A DNA stretch of 14,742 nucleotides from Clostridia bacterium (GCA_014872655.1 WHHJ01000051.1:1-14742), one strand, 5' to 3'; positions 7,761-14,742 are shown, counted from the stretch's first letter. Made by a program: numbers and translations. Notes: generated from the sequence alone by a model not told the origin.

Positions 7761-7793
7761 AACAACGGCAGGGTAAAAAAGCCTGCCGTTGTT
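7761..7793 (+). terminator. Hairpin after ppk1
   Basis: A perfect 12-bp stem pairs AACAACGGCAGG (7761-7772) with CCTGCCGTTGTT (7782-7793) around an A-rich 9-nt loop. The following sequence is only moderately T-rich (ATGTTAC), so termination may be incomplete. Its 3' end overlaps the -35 box of the next promoter. Confidence 0.6.
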
Positions 7794-7817
7794 ATGTTAC
7801 CGGATATCTAATATAAA
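7789..7817 (+). promoter_or_regulatory. Promoter of the wall-anchored protein gene
   Basis: TTGTTA (7789-7794) and TATAAA (7812-7817) are 17 nt apart. The start site would be near 7825, giving a leader of about 220 nt. It is the best-spaced promoter upstream of the structured leader. Confidence 0.5.
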
Positions 7818-7824
7818 TCAATCT

Positions 7825-8046
7825 ATTACAGAAATTCTTTGATACATAGATTTTACATAACTTTGGTATCAGAATTAACACTGCATCCTTATAATAATAA
7901 TTGCCTGACGGAATATGATAGCCGAATATATACTCAACCTACATTTACAGACTGGTTGGAGTTTCACAAAGGTAATTATCTATTTGTCAGGCGAAAAGAA
8001 CGCCTGATTTTTATTGGGAGTATTTACGTATTTTGGAGGAGTAAAG
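7825..8046 (+). promoter_or_regulatory. Candidate riboswitch or attenuator leader, class not recognised
   Basis: The 5' end can fold into a hairpin of 11 bp (7833-7845 with 7866-7876; AATTC-TT-TGATAC against GTATCAGAATT). GCCTGAC at 7903-7909 is perfectly complementary to GTCAGGC at 7986-7992. This helix encloses another: ACTCAACC (7932-7939) with GGTTGGAGT (7954-7962), one bulged G. The 3' strand of the long-range helix is also the 5' strand of the terminator at 7987-8015, so the two folds exclude each other. Forming the long-range helix would allow read-through (an ON switch). I could not match it to a riboswitch class by eye. Confidence 0.5.
7987..8015 (+). terminator. Leader terminator upstream of the wall-anchored protein
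   Basis: TCAGGCG (7987-7993) pairs perfectly with CGCCTGA (8001-8007) around AAAAGAA, followed by TTTTTATT. It lies 20 nt before the GGAGGA ribosome binding site, between promoter and gene, which implies conditional termination. Confidence 0.75.
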
Positions 8047-10596
8047 ATGAAACGGTTTACAAGTTTTTTGCTGGTGGTTGTTCTTCTGCTGTCATTGAAT
8101 TTCACTGTTTTTGCAGAGCAGGGAAATGCACTACCGATTATTGAACAGATATACGGCGGCGGAGGAAAGGGCGAAACTCCTATTTCCAACAGCTTTATTG
8201 AGCTTTACAATCCGTCAGATGCGGGAATCGACCTTTCGGCTTACTCGCTTAAGTACGGCGATAATATGCTTAACCTTAACGGAGTTATTCCCGCAAACGG
8301 TTTCTACCTTGTTGTCGGTGCGGCTGAAGCAACCACAGACGAATTTTTGACCTATGACCTGCCCGATGCCGATATGTCCTGTGATTGGGTTATCAACAAC
8401 AAGAGCTATACAATCGAGCTTATAAAGGACGGAACAGCGGTTGATTCCGTGACCGCGGGAGACAGCGCTGAAACCAAAATATCAAAGCAAAAGTCACTGA
8501 AGCGCGCTGAGCACGGAGATTTCGGCTTGGTGGTATGGGAAAAAGGCGAGGTTACCGTGGACAAAGCGTATGTGCTTGCAAACGCGCCCCGCAACAGCAA
8601 GGGTGAGTTCGGAAGCGTTCATACCGTAGCCACAGAACCCACCTACACACCCGTGCAAACAGGCGATGTCCGTGTGAAGGGATTCTTCAACTCGGACGGC
8701 ACAGTTAAATTAGAACTTGCAGGAAGATATAATTCAGGTGCTATGAACGCCGACGGCGGAAGCCTTGAAATTGTAGCCTACAATCCCGAAAACGGCTTTG
8801 CCTATGCCGTAAGCGGTGTTAAGGGCAAACTAATCGCCGTGGATTTAAACGGAAATACCGACGGAGATAAGGTTAAGGAGTTTACGGGAACCGAATATGA
8901 TGTTAAATCTCTTGTAAACGGTTTCAACTATGGAGATATGACCTCTGTAGCCGTATCCCCCGACGGAAAAAGGCTGGCTGTGGCTATTCAGGCGGAAAAT
9001 TATGGGGATAAAGGTGTTGCCGCACTCTTCTCCTGTGCAAAGAACGGCTCGCTCACCCTGATTTCAACCGTCAAGGTCGGCGTTCAGCCCGATATGATAA
9101 CCTTTGCCGACAACAGCACTATTCTTACAGCCGACGAGGGTGAGCCACGAGATGGCGTAAACGGCACCGACCCGAAAGGCTCTGTAAGCATTGTAAAAAT
9201 CGGACAGGATAACAAACTTACGGCAAAAACCGTATACTTTGACAGTTTTGATGCAAAGCGTGAAGAACTCACCTCAAAAGGTGTACTTATTCAGAAGAAT
9301 ACACAGCCCTCCACCGATTTCGAACCCGAATACATTGCGGTAAACGGCAATACCGCCTACATTTCCTTGCAGGAGGCAAATGCTATAGCGGTGCTTAATA
9401 TCGCTTCGGGCGAATTTACGGGCGTGTATCCCCTCGGTTTCCAGGATTACGGCGAAACAAAGGTTGACCTTCAGAAGAATGATGTGATTGAATTTGGAAA
9501 TTATCCCAATGTATACGGAATTAAGATGCCTGACGGTATATCCGTAACCGAAATCGGCGGAAAAACCTATTTGCTTACCGCCAATGAGGGTGACAGTCGT
9601 GCAGACTGGACAGGACTTGACAACGAATATGAAAATGTAACCTCACCTACCGGAAATGTTACCCTTGAGAAAAAGGTTGTTTGGTTCAACACGAATATGT
9701 GGGACGGTCTTGACAGTGATAAAGCCTATGTATTCGGCGGACGCTCCTTCTCGGTATACGAGGCAACCGATAACGGACTTGTGCTTGTATACGACAGCGG
9801 CAGTGAATTTGAAGAAATAACGGCTCAAAAACTTCCCGATTATTTCAATACCTCCAACGATAAAAATAGCATTGACAACCGTTCGGGCAAAAAAGGTCCC
9901 GAGCCTGAGAGCGTAGTCGCCGGCGTTATCGGCAATAAAACCTTTGCCTTTATCGCACTCGAAAGAATAGGCGGAATAATGGTTTACGATATTACCGACC
10001 CCGCAAATACCAAATTTGCAAACTATATCAATTCCCGTGAATTTGATGAGGTAATTAAGGGTGATGTATCCCCCGAAGGACTTTGCTTTATCCCCGCTTC
10101 GAGCAGTAAAACAGGTAATGCAACGCTTCTTGCCGCCTGCGAGGTTTCGGGCACTTTAGCCGCATATCAATGCGATTACGAGCAACCCGAAACAAACGAT
10201 TACAAAATCACAGAGGGTGCTAACGGAACATGGACCCAAAACAGTGACGGAACACTTACTATCATAGCAAACGGTGATTTTGCTAAGTTCACAGGCATTA
10301 AGGTTGACGGTAAACTGATTGATAAGGGCAATTACACAGCGGTTTCCGGTTCTACGGTAGTCACTCTTAAAGCCGAATACCTCAAAACACTTTCTGCCGG
10401 CACCCATGAAGTGACATTTGTCTACACAGACGGTGAATGCAGCACGAATTTTGAGGTTATAAAAAACAATACAGAATCCCCGCAGACAGGTGATAACAGC
10501 AATATGCTTCTGTGGGTAGCCCTTCTGTTCATCTCCGGTGCAGGCACGCTTGTATCAGCAGTTTACAGAAAAAGGAAAAACAGTATTGGCGATTAA
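8047..10596 (+). CDS. Secreted, sortase-anchored protein with LTD and choice-of-anchor I domains
   Basis: The 849-residue protein has a signal peptide (MKRFTSFLLVVVLLLSLNF, cleavage likely after TVFA). A lamin-tail domain covers roughly 24-150 (PIIEQIYGGGG, NSFIELYNPS). A choice-of-anchor I domain of beta-propeller type covers about 225-705 (VSPDGKRLAVAI, ADEGEPRDG, LTANEGDSRADW, GPEPESV). An Ig-like X2-type domain lies near 718-808 (YTAVSGSTVVTLKAEYLKTL). The sorting signal SPQTG at 811-815 is followed by a hydrophobic helix and a KRK-type tail. The start is the ATG at 8047 with GGAGGA at 6 nt; an in-frame start at 8014 falls inside the leader terminator. The molecular role of choice-of-anchor I proteins is not established. 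No sortase gene is in the window. It forms a single-gene unit between terminators. Confidence 0.9.
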   Translation: MKRFTSFLLVVVLLLSLNFTVFAEQGNALPIIEQIYGGGGKGETPISNSFIELYNPSDAGIDLSAYSLKYGDNMLNLNGVIPANGFYLVVGAAEATTDEFLTYDLPDADMSCDWVINNKSYTIELIKDGTAVDSVTAGDSAETKISKQKSLKRAEHGDFGLVVWEKGEVTVDKAYVLANAPRNSKGEFGSVHTVATEPTYTPVQTGDVRVKGFFNSDGTVKLELAGRYNSGAMNADGGSLEIVAYNPENGFAYAVSGVKGKLIAVDLNGNTDGDKVKEFTGTEYDVKSLVNGFNYGDMTSVAVSPDGKRLAVAIQAENYGDKGVAALFSCAKNGSLTLISTVKVGVQPDMITFADNSTILTADEGEPRDGVNGTDPKGSVSIVKIGQDNKLTAKTVYFDSFDAKREELTSKGVLIQKNTQPSTDFEPEYIAVNGNTAYISLQEANAIAVLNIASGEFTGVYPLGFQDYGETKVDLQKNDVIEFGNYPNVYGIKMPDGISVTEIGGKTYLLTANEGDSRADWTGLDNEYENVTSPTGNVTLEKKVVWFNTNMWDGLDSDKAYVFGGRSFSVYEATDNGLVLVYDSGSEFEEITAQKLPDYFNTSNDKNSIDNRSGKKGPEPESVVAGVIGNKTFAFIALERIGGIMVYDITDPANTKFANYINSREFDEVIKGDVSPEGLCFIPASSSKTGNATLLAACEVSGTLAAYQCDYEQPETNDYKITEGANGTWTQNSDGTLTIIANGDFAKFTGIKVDGKLIDKGNYTAVSGSTVVTLKAEYLKTLSAGTHEVTFVYTDGECSTNFEVIKNNTESPQTGDNSNMLLWVALLFISGAGTLVSAVYRKRKNSIGD

Positions 10597-10602
10597 CGCT
10601 AT

Positions 10603-10644
10603 AAAGACCGTCAAGTTGTAATTCGACTTGACGGTCTTTGTTTA
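10603..10644 (+). terminator. Strong intrinsic terminator after the wall-anchored protein
   Basis: AAAGACCGTCAAGT (10603-10616) pairs perfectly with ACTTGACGGTCTTT (10626-10639), a 14-bp stem followed by GTTTA. The stem is symmetric, with A-rich sequence on its left side, so it may also serve the minus-strand tnpV, whose stop codon lies at 10642-10644. Confidence 0.85.
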
Positions 10645-11043
10645 TCGGGAATATATTAAGAATGTCAGATTGTAGATGATATCATTGTTTAAAATTTCAA
10701 TCGCTCGGTTTCGTATGTTGTTCATACGACCAACCCATTCCATTTGATTCTTTACTTTGAGCTTCTCGGTGACGCTCTCACACCCTGCCATCTGATTTAC
10801 GAGACGAGAAAACATATCCTTTGACTGTTCATCAATATCTGCAAGGTGGCTGTTAAGTTTGCCGCTTGTCAGCAAATTGGCGTAAAGCACCTTGCGGTGT
10901 TGTTTGATGTAGCGCAAATGTCGCTGTCCCCATATACCGATAGACTGTTGTTCTTCCTCCGGCAGTTTCAGACACGGCAAATAATAGTCACCTTGAAGTT
11001 CATACCAAAGACCGTTCTTTTCGTCATATTTGTACTTTTCCAT
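10642..11043 (-). CDS. tnpV: TnpV family transposon-encoded protein
   Basis: The 133-residue protein matches the TnpV family of clostridial Tn4451-like elements: GDYYLPCLKLPEEEQ, IGIWGQRHLRYIKQHR, YANLLTSGKLNSHLADID, NQMEWVGRMNNIRNRAIEI. Its biochemical role is unknown in the family. Family members usually end just after an xLIY motif; here about eight residues (LTFLIYSR) follow DIIYN, so the 3' end may cross an element junction into flanking DNA. The start ATG at 11043 has a GGAGG at 11054-11058, 10 nt away. No TnpX-type recombinase or other element genes accompany it, so it looks like a solitary leftover. Confidence 0.85.
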   Translation of the reverse strand: MEKYKYDEKNGLWYELQGDYYLPCLKLPEEEQQSIGIWGQRHLRYIKQHRKVLYANLLTSGKLNSHLADIDEQSKDMFSRLVNQMAGCESVTEKLKVKNQMEWVGRMNNIRNRAIEILNNDIIYNLTFLIYSR

Positions 11044-11069
11044 AAAATCTTGACCTCCATAAAATCTTG
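11040..11069. repeat. 13-bp direct repeat around the tnpV start
   Basis: CCATAAAATCTTG (plus-strand sense) occurs at 11040-11052 and again at 11057-11069, a 17-bp period. The copies duplicate the ATG context, giving two ATGs in different frames on either side of the ribosome binding site. The outer ATG (11060) is out of frame with TnpV. Confidence 0.8.
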
Positions 11070-11076
11070 TGCCATC

Positions 11077-11105
11077 ATCATATCAAAGAGTCACAATGTA
11101 GGCAA
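11077..11105 (-). promoter_or_regulatory. Promoter of tnpV
   Basis: On the minus strand TTGCCT (11100-11105) and TATGAT (11077-11082) are separated by 17 nt. Transcription would start near 11070, about 27 nt before the ATG. Confidence 0.55.
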
Positions 11106-11187
11106 ATGTACGGGGAAATATGTGTGCCATCAGCCGGATTTTTAAGTGTGAAATTTAGGTTGGTTAAGAACACTCGGACCAGTGTGG

Positions 11188-11227
11188 CGCTGGATCCGAT
11201 TTGTTTTGGGTTCAGCGTTATTTTTAT
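11188..11227 (+). terminator. Terminator-like hairpin in the non-coding region
   Basis: CGCTGGATCC (11188-11197) pairs with GGGTTCAGCG (11208-11217) over 10 bp including two G-T pairs, followed by TTATTTTTAT. A small hairpin ACACT/AGTGT (11070-relative region, at 11170-11185) lies just before it. No plus-strand gene precedes it. Confidence 0.5.
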
Positions 11228-11296
11228 GTTTTATTGTCCGACCGATTAGCTCGGCATCTTTTTTAGTCCCCGAAGACATGGTTTTTTACTATTATA

Positions 11297-11330
11297 AAAT
11301 CCCGGAAATTTGATATTTCTGGGATTTTTT
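11297..11330 (+). terminator. Intrinsic terminator in the non-coding region
   Basis: AAAATCCCGGAAAT (11297-11309/10) pairs with ATTTCTGGGATTTT (11315-11328) with one G-T pair and a 5-nt loop, followed by T6. A plus-strand transcript of unknown origin would end here. Confidence 0.7.
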
Positions 11331-11370
11331 GTTGTTTTAAGACCTTGCAGGACATACAAGAAAAACAGCG

Positions 11371-11391
11371 GTAAGTAACACGTAAGTAACA
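11371..11391. repeat. Tandem GTAAGTAACA repeat, 11-bp period
   Basis: GTAAGTAACA occurs at 11371-11380 and 11382-11391, one helical turn apart. This spacing is typical of OmpR-family binding sites and of recombinase arm sites. It lies about 280 bp upstream of the kinase promoter, so a link to that regulator is only a possibility. Confidence 0.6.
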
Positions 11392-11401
11392 AATTATAAT
11401 A

Positions 11402-11426
11402 AGAAAAAAGCCCCGTGATGGGGCTT
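11402..11426 (-). terminator. Minus-strand intrinsic terminator
   Basis: AAGCCCC (11408-11414) and GGGGCTT (11420-11426) form a 7-bp stem with a 5-nt loop. Read on the minus strand it is followed by TTTTTTC. No minus-strand gene is seen to its right; the stretch 11427-11673 is AT-rich and holds no gene that I can support. Confidence 0.55.
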
Positions 11427-11673
11427 ATGATTTGTTCACAGCGTTTAACAATTCTTTGATTTCAATGTGTGCATATCGGCTTCAGTCAAATTCACAATTG
11501 ATTTATGATTCACTCTTATTATTTATTCTTTTATTTTATAAAAAACCAAAAATAAATAGATGTTTGATTTCTATTCGTTTAAAAATTTTTTCCTTTAGGG
11601 GTAAGAAAGTAGACAATAAACCTTGATTCGAAAAAATTTTTATAAAAAAGAAAGTTAATAAATTTGTAAGGTT

Positions 11674-11703
11674 TTGACTTTATGGGTCGATATATAGTAT
11701 AAT
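11674..11703 (+). promoter_or_regulatory. Promoter of the two-component operon
   Basis: TTGACT (11674-11679) and TATAAT (11698-11703) are separated by 18 nt. The start site would be near 11710, giving a leader of about 28 nt. Confidence 0.65.
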
Positions 11704-11737
11704 AAGGACGAGAGATATCAAGTAGGGGGTGTTTGGC

Positions 11738-13687
11738 ATGCGACCGATTCGTATCAACAAATCAAAAGCATTTTGGGTTATTCCTGTTGCCGTAGTGATT
11801 TTATGTGTGCTGTTGTTGCAATATCTTTTTCTTCGCAGACAGGTTGACGTTCGGGAGGTGTCTCCGCAAAACGGCGTATTGGATATTACTGCGGTAGACT
11901 GTACTCAAGAAGTTCTCAATATACAAAATAACTGGGATTTTTATCCGAATGAGTTGTATACGTCGGAAGATTTTTCTTCTGGAACTGTTAAAGAGAAAGC
12001 GGACGAAGAAGTATCCGCTTCGGATTTTGCTTATGGAACATATCGGTTATTGATTCGTGCAAGACCCAATCAGTACTATACAATTTGCGGTTTTTCAATT
12101 GATTATGCTACACGGGTATTTGCCAATGGATCGGAGATTTCGACATTTGGAAAAGTTTCCGATCATGCAGCCGATTCCGTTCCGCAAGTTGGATACATGA
12201 CACTTCCGTTATTCTCCGGAGAATCCGGACAGATCGAGGTAATTTATCAGTATTCGAATTATGTGTATCGAGAAGGCGGATTTATTCAGCCGACTTATCT
12301 TTCTTCTCCCCAGAACATGGAAGAGTTTAAGGCCGGCAACAATTTGGCTTCTCTTAGTGTCAGTGGCGGCCTTTTATTGCTGATGATATATTTTTTGTTG
12401 AATGCCGTTGTTCGTAAAAAATCTGATTTTCTTTGTCTTGCTTTTTGCTGTTTGGTTATGGCATTGCGGGATCAAAATTTTTACAATATTCATTTGTTGT
12501 CGCCAGATGTTTCCTGGTATATAAAATATCGAATTTTTATTTTGGTTGTGATGTTGCTTCCCGTAGCCTTTTTATTGTTGTTAAAAAGTGTATATTATAA
12601 AGCAACAAAGAATTGGCCTCTATATGTTTATTTAGGAATTGTACTTACTGCCACTGTTTTAATCATTGTTCTTCCCACTCAAGTTGTAGCATTAGTTTCA
12701 GCTGCTCTATATTATGCATCTATTCCTTATTTATGTTATCTTTTGGTTGGTGTTGTACGACACTATTGGAAACAACGGCGCCTTTCCCTTGCTGACGTTT
12801 TAACTCTTGCAGGTTTTTTGATCTTATTAGGCACGTTGCTGTATGAGGCCTTGTTGACTGGAAAAAGTTCTGCCGTGGCACATTACGGTTTTGCTTCAAT
12901 AGGCATGCTTGTATTTGTGTTTTTGACAGCAATTTCTATCAGTTTGCGAATGCAGGAGCGAGAGATTGCTTTTGTTGAAAGTCGCAACCGTAGCCAGATG
13001 CTAGAACGAATGAATCAGATGAATATGGATTTCTTACATAAAGTTGCGCATGAATTAAAGACGCCACTAACTGTCATCTCCGGATATGCTCAGTTAACCA
13101 GGATGCAGCTATCTGCAAATCATTTAAGTGAGGAGACTCCGGAAAATTTAAAAACAATCCAGCAAGAAGCGCAACGACTTGCAAACATGGTAACACAACT
13201 ATTGGAATATTCCTATGGTAGGAAAAGTGAGATTGCTTTTAGTCGTATTCATGTGCGGGAGCTTTTAGATAATGTAGGAGCGATTGCTGTTCCGATGTGT
13301 TTGAAAAATAAAAATGAAGTAGTTATAGATTATTCAGATTGTCCGGATATCCACGGGAATTTTGAAATGCTGCTTCAAGTCTTTATCAACTTGATTGTAA
13401 ATGCTAATAAACATACAGAGAATGGAAGAATCACTTTATCCGCTTTTCCTCTAGATAATGAAAATAAAGTTCAGTTTCAAGTTTTGGATACGGGAACGGG
13501 GATTTCGGAAGAATATCTCGTCCACATTTTTGAGCAAGGGTTCAGTGCAGATGGTAGCAGCGGATTGGGCTTATCGATTTGTCAAGAGGCTGTAGAAGCA
13601 CATGGAGGAAAGATCTGGGTAGAAAAGACCGACGAAAATGGAACGATATTTGCCTTTACTATTTTAGAAGAGGAGGAATCGTGTTGA
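11738..13687 (+). CDS. Membrane sensor histidine kinase, 7TMR-DISM-like
   Basis: This 649-residue kinase senses an extracellular or membrane signal and phosphorylates the adjacent regulator. TM1 covers about 11-31 and is followed by an extracytoplasmic domain to about 205 that resembles 7TMR-DISM extracellular modules (NNWDFYPNELY, YGTYRLLIRARP). A block of about six to seven membrane helices spans 203-400. The HisKA segment carries His438 in VAHELKTPLTVISGYAQ. The ATPase domain has the N box around Asn551 and Asn555 (NLIVNANKH), DTGTGISEEY, and GLGL at 609-612. All catalytic elements are intact. The ATG at 11738 follows an AGGGGG by 8 nt and is preferred to an in-frame GTG at 11729 that overlaps this site. 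The ligand is unknown. Base use is more AT-rich than in the upstream ppk and wall-protein genes. Confidence 0.92.
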   Translation: MRPIRINKSKAFWVIPVAVVILCVLLLQYLFLRRQVDVREVSPQNGVLDITAVDCTQEVLNIQNNWDFYPNELYTSEDFSSGTVKEKADEEVSASDFAYGTYRLLIRARPNQYYTICGFSIDYATRVFANGSEISTFGKVSDHAADSVPQVGYMTLPLFSGESGQIEVIYQYSNYVYREGGFIQPTYLSSPQNMEEFKAGNNLASLSVSGGLLLLMIYFLLNAVVRKKSDFLCLAFCCLVMALRDQNFYNIHLLSPDVSWYIKYRIFILVVMLLPVAFLLLLKSVYYKATKNWPLYVYLGIVLTATVLIIVLPTQVVALVSAALYYASIPYLCYLLVGVVRHYWKQRRLSLADVLTLAGFLILLGTLLYEALLTGKSSAVAHYGFASIGMLVFVFLTAISISLRMQEREIAFVESRNRSQMLERMNQMNMDFLHKVAHELKTPLTVISGYAQLTRMQLSANHLSEETPENLKTIQQEAQRLANMVTQLLEYSYGRKSEIAFSRIHVRELLDNVGAIAVPMCLKNKNEVVIDYSDCPDIHGNFEMLLQVFINLIVNANKHTENGRITLSAFPLDNENKVQFQVLDTGTGISEEYLVHIFEQGFSADGSSGLGLSICQEAVEAHGGKIWVEKTDENGTIFAFTILEEEESC

Positions 13688-14352
13688 GTACCATTTTGTT
13701 AGTCGAGGATAATCCTCATATCATGAAAATTAATGCAGAAATGCTTACCATGCGTGGTTATGAGATATTAAAAGCCACAACAATAACACAATGCATAGAG
13801 ACGTTACGGTGGCATCCAGTAGATTTGATTGTATTAGATGTGATGTTGCCGGATGGAAATGGTATTGATTTGTGTCGTCGTTTAAAAAAACATTATCCTG
13901 TACCGATTTTATTCCTTTCTGCTTTGGGTGAAAACCAGGATATAGTAGAAGGGCTTCGAGCAGGTGGAGATGACTATCTTGTAAAACCCTATGATCTTGA
14001 AGTGTTTGTAGCTCGGATTGAGGCCCGGGTGCGAGGAAGTGCAGAAAAAAGAAGATATCTTTGTTATGGCTGTTTAAAGTTGGATACGCTGTCTCTTTGT
14101 GGTTATGTCCGTGGAAAGGATATGTTACTGACGCAAAAAGAATTTTCTGTTTTGCTCCTTTTAGTGCAAAATGCGGGAAAAACAGTGCCTGTTTCTAAAA
14201 TTGTGCATGAAGTGTGGGGAAGTGAAATAGAATCAGGAACTCGTTCGTTGTGGACGTTGATTTCTCGTTTGCGAAAAAAATTAGAAAGTGAAAAAACACG
14301 CCTGCAGATTCTTTCGCAACGTGGAGACGGTTATGTGTTGGAACAGCTTTAA
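13681..14352 (+). CDS. OmpR/PhoB-family response regulator
   Basis: This 223-residue DNA-binding regulator would be phosphorylated by the upstream kinase. The receiver domain (ILLVEDNPHIMKINAEML) carries the phospho-acceptor Asp53 in LDVMLPDGNG and Lys102 in VKPYD. The winged-helix Trans_reg_C domain covers about 125-222 (LTQKEFSVLLLLVQNAGK, SRLRKKLE, RGDGYVL). An AGGAGG at 13671-13676 serves either a GTG at 13681 (4 nt) or a TTG at 13684 (7 nt); the TTG overlaps the kinase TGA. Either start implies translational coupling. A longer frame upstream to 13579 lies within the kinase and has no reason to be used. Target genes are not evident in the window. Confidence 0.93.
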   Translation: MLSTILLVEDNPHIMKINAEMLTMRGYEILKATTITQCIETLRWHPVDLIVLDVMLPDGNGIDLCRRLKKHYPVPILFLSALGENQDIVEGLRAGGDDYLVKPYDLEVFVARIEARVRGSAEKRRYLCYGCLKLDTLSLCGYVRGKDMLLTQKEFSVLLLLVQNAGKTVPVSKIVHEVWGSEIESGTRSLWTLISRLRKKLESEKTRLQILSQRGDGYVLEQL

Positions 14353-14365
14353 AAAGTTTATATTG

Positions 14366-14404
14366 TGGCGAGTCTTGTGTTTTTGCAAGGCTCGCCATTT
14401 GTTT
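14366..14404 (+). terminator. Intrinsic terminator of the two-component operon
   Basis: TGGCGAGTCTTG (14366-14377) pairs with CAAGGCTCGCCA (14386-14397) over 12 bp with one G-T pair, followed by TTTGTTTATT. Confidence 0.8.
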
Positions 14405-14439
14405 ATTATCTTGTTTGCTTTTCGCATTTTGGAGGAGTA

Positions 14440-14639
14440 ATGGATTTTGTTCAAATAGATTGTTGAATATTTTCATAGACCGAATCGGTTTTGATAAGCT
14501 GTCTTTTAATGACTGTGATGTGGTAATAGAGATATTTTTTAAGACAAATAGCCAGTGTAAGGTGCGGGAGATTTTTTTTGATTCATGCATACGAAAAAAG
14601 CATTATGTGCGTTTTGATTTAGGGTCTTTGTATTGTTGA
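14440..14639 (+). pseudogene. Possible small or frameshifted gene
   Basis: A GGAGG (14431-14435) and an ATG at 14440 open a frame that stops after eight codons (MDFVQIDC). A different frame on the same strand stays open from upstream of this point to 14639 and encodes a protein-like stretch (IDRIGFDKLSFNDCDVVIEI, then KKHYVRFDLGSLYC). A single-base indel near 14445-14460 would join them into one protein of about 65 residues. I do not recognise it. The region ends in a strong terminator, which suggests it is or was transcribed. Confidence 0.25.
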
Positions 14640-14685
14640 AAATATTTTTATTTTATTATGTTTATTTAGGATGTTTTTATATTTT

Positions 14686-14721
14686 ATGGCGGTTTTCCTA
14701 TTTCGGAAAACCGCCATTTTT
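14686..14721 (+). terminator. Strong intrinsic terminator near the right edge
   Basis: ATGGCGGTTTTCC (14686-14698) pairs perfectly over 13 bp with GGAAAACCGCCAT (14705-14717) around a 6-nt loop, followed by TTTTTAGCTTTTAT. The T tract is on the plus strand only. Confidence 0.85.
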
Positions 14722-14742
14722 AGCTTTTATATTGAAATTTTA

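Noticed and set aside
8014..8046. N-terminal extension of the wall-anchored protein
   Set aside because: It begins inside the leader terminator and precedes the GGAGGA site; the ATG at 8047 gives a clean signal peptide.
7839..8144. 101-codon plus-strand open frame in the leader
   Set aside because: It overlaps the leader terminator and the signal peptide of the real gene and lacks a ribosome binding site.
11067..11249. 60-codon open frame in the non-coding region
   Set aside because: No ribosome binding site, it overlaps the tnpV promoter and a terminator hairpin, and I recognise no family.
14195..14590. 131-codon minus-strand open frame
   Set aside because: Half of it is antisense to the response regulator and it crosses the operon terminator; no supporting signals.

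Overview
The window reads as chromosomal DNA of a low-to-medium GC Gram-positive bacterium, most likely an anaerobic gut clostridium. The reasons are GGAGG-type ribosome binding sites, frequent TTG/GTG starts, many strong intrinsic terminators, an SPQTG sortase signal and clostridial-type recombinase and TnpV proteins. Genus cannot be set from the sequence alone.

Region 1 (1-3240, minus strand) is a type I restriction-modification module read right to left: a small XRE-type repressor, hsdM, hsdS overlapping hsdM, and the first 38 codons of an unidentified gene that runs off the left edge. No hsdR is visible; it may lie beyond the left edge. Region 2 (3241-5130, plus strand) has a good promoter, an unusually structured leader of about 190 nt, a large serine recombinase and its terminators. 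Regions 1 and 2 together look like one end of a mobile defence island.

Region 3 (5200-7793, plus strand) is a polyphosphate locus. Only the C-terminal part of a Ppx/GppA exopolyphosphatase remains, overlapping a full-length ppk1. The missing N-terminal part of ppx lies where the recombinase segment now begins, so the island has probably interrupted or replaced it. Region 4 (7789-10644) is a self-contained unit: promoter, leader of about 220 nt with a terminator and a competing antiterminator pairing, a secreted 849-residue wall-anchored protein (lamin-tail domain, choice-of-anchor I beta-propeller-like domain, X2-like domain, SPQTG signal), and a terminator.

Region 5 (10642-11430) holds a minus-strand TnpV gene with its own promoter, then about 600 bp of non-coding sequence with several terminator-like hairpins and a short tandem repeat. 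Region 6 (11674-14400) is a two-component system: a 7TMR-DISM-like membrane histidine kinase translationally coupled to an OmpR-family regulator. After it, a short stretch ending in a strong terminator at 14686-14721 may contain a small or broken gene.

The most promising undescribed features are the two structured leaders (3326-3514 and 7825-8046). Neither matched a riboswitch class I could recognise by eye. The split ppx next to a recombinase is the other point worth checking.
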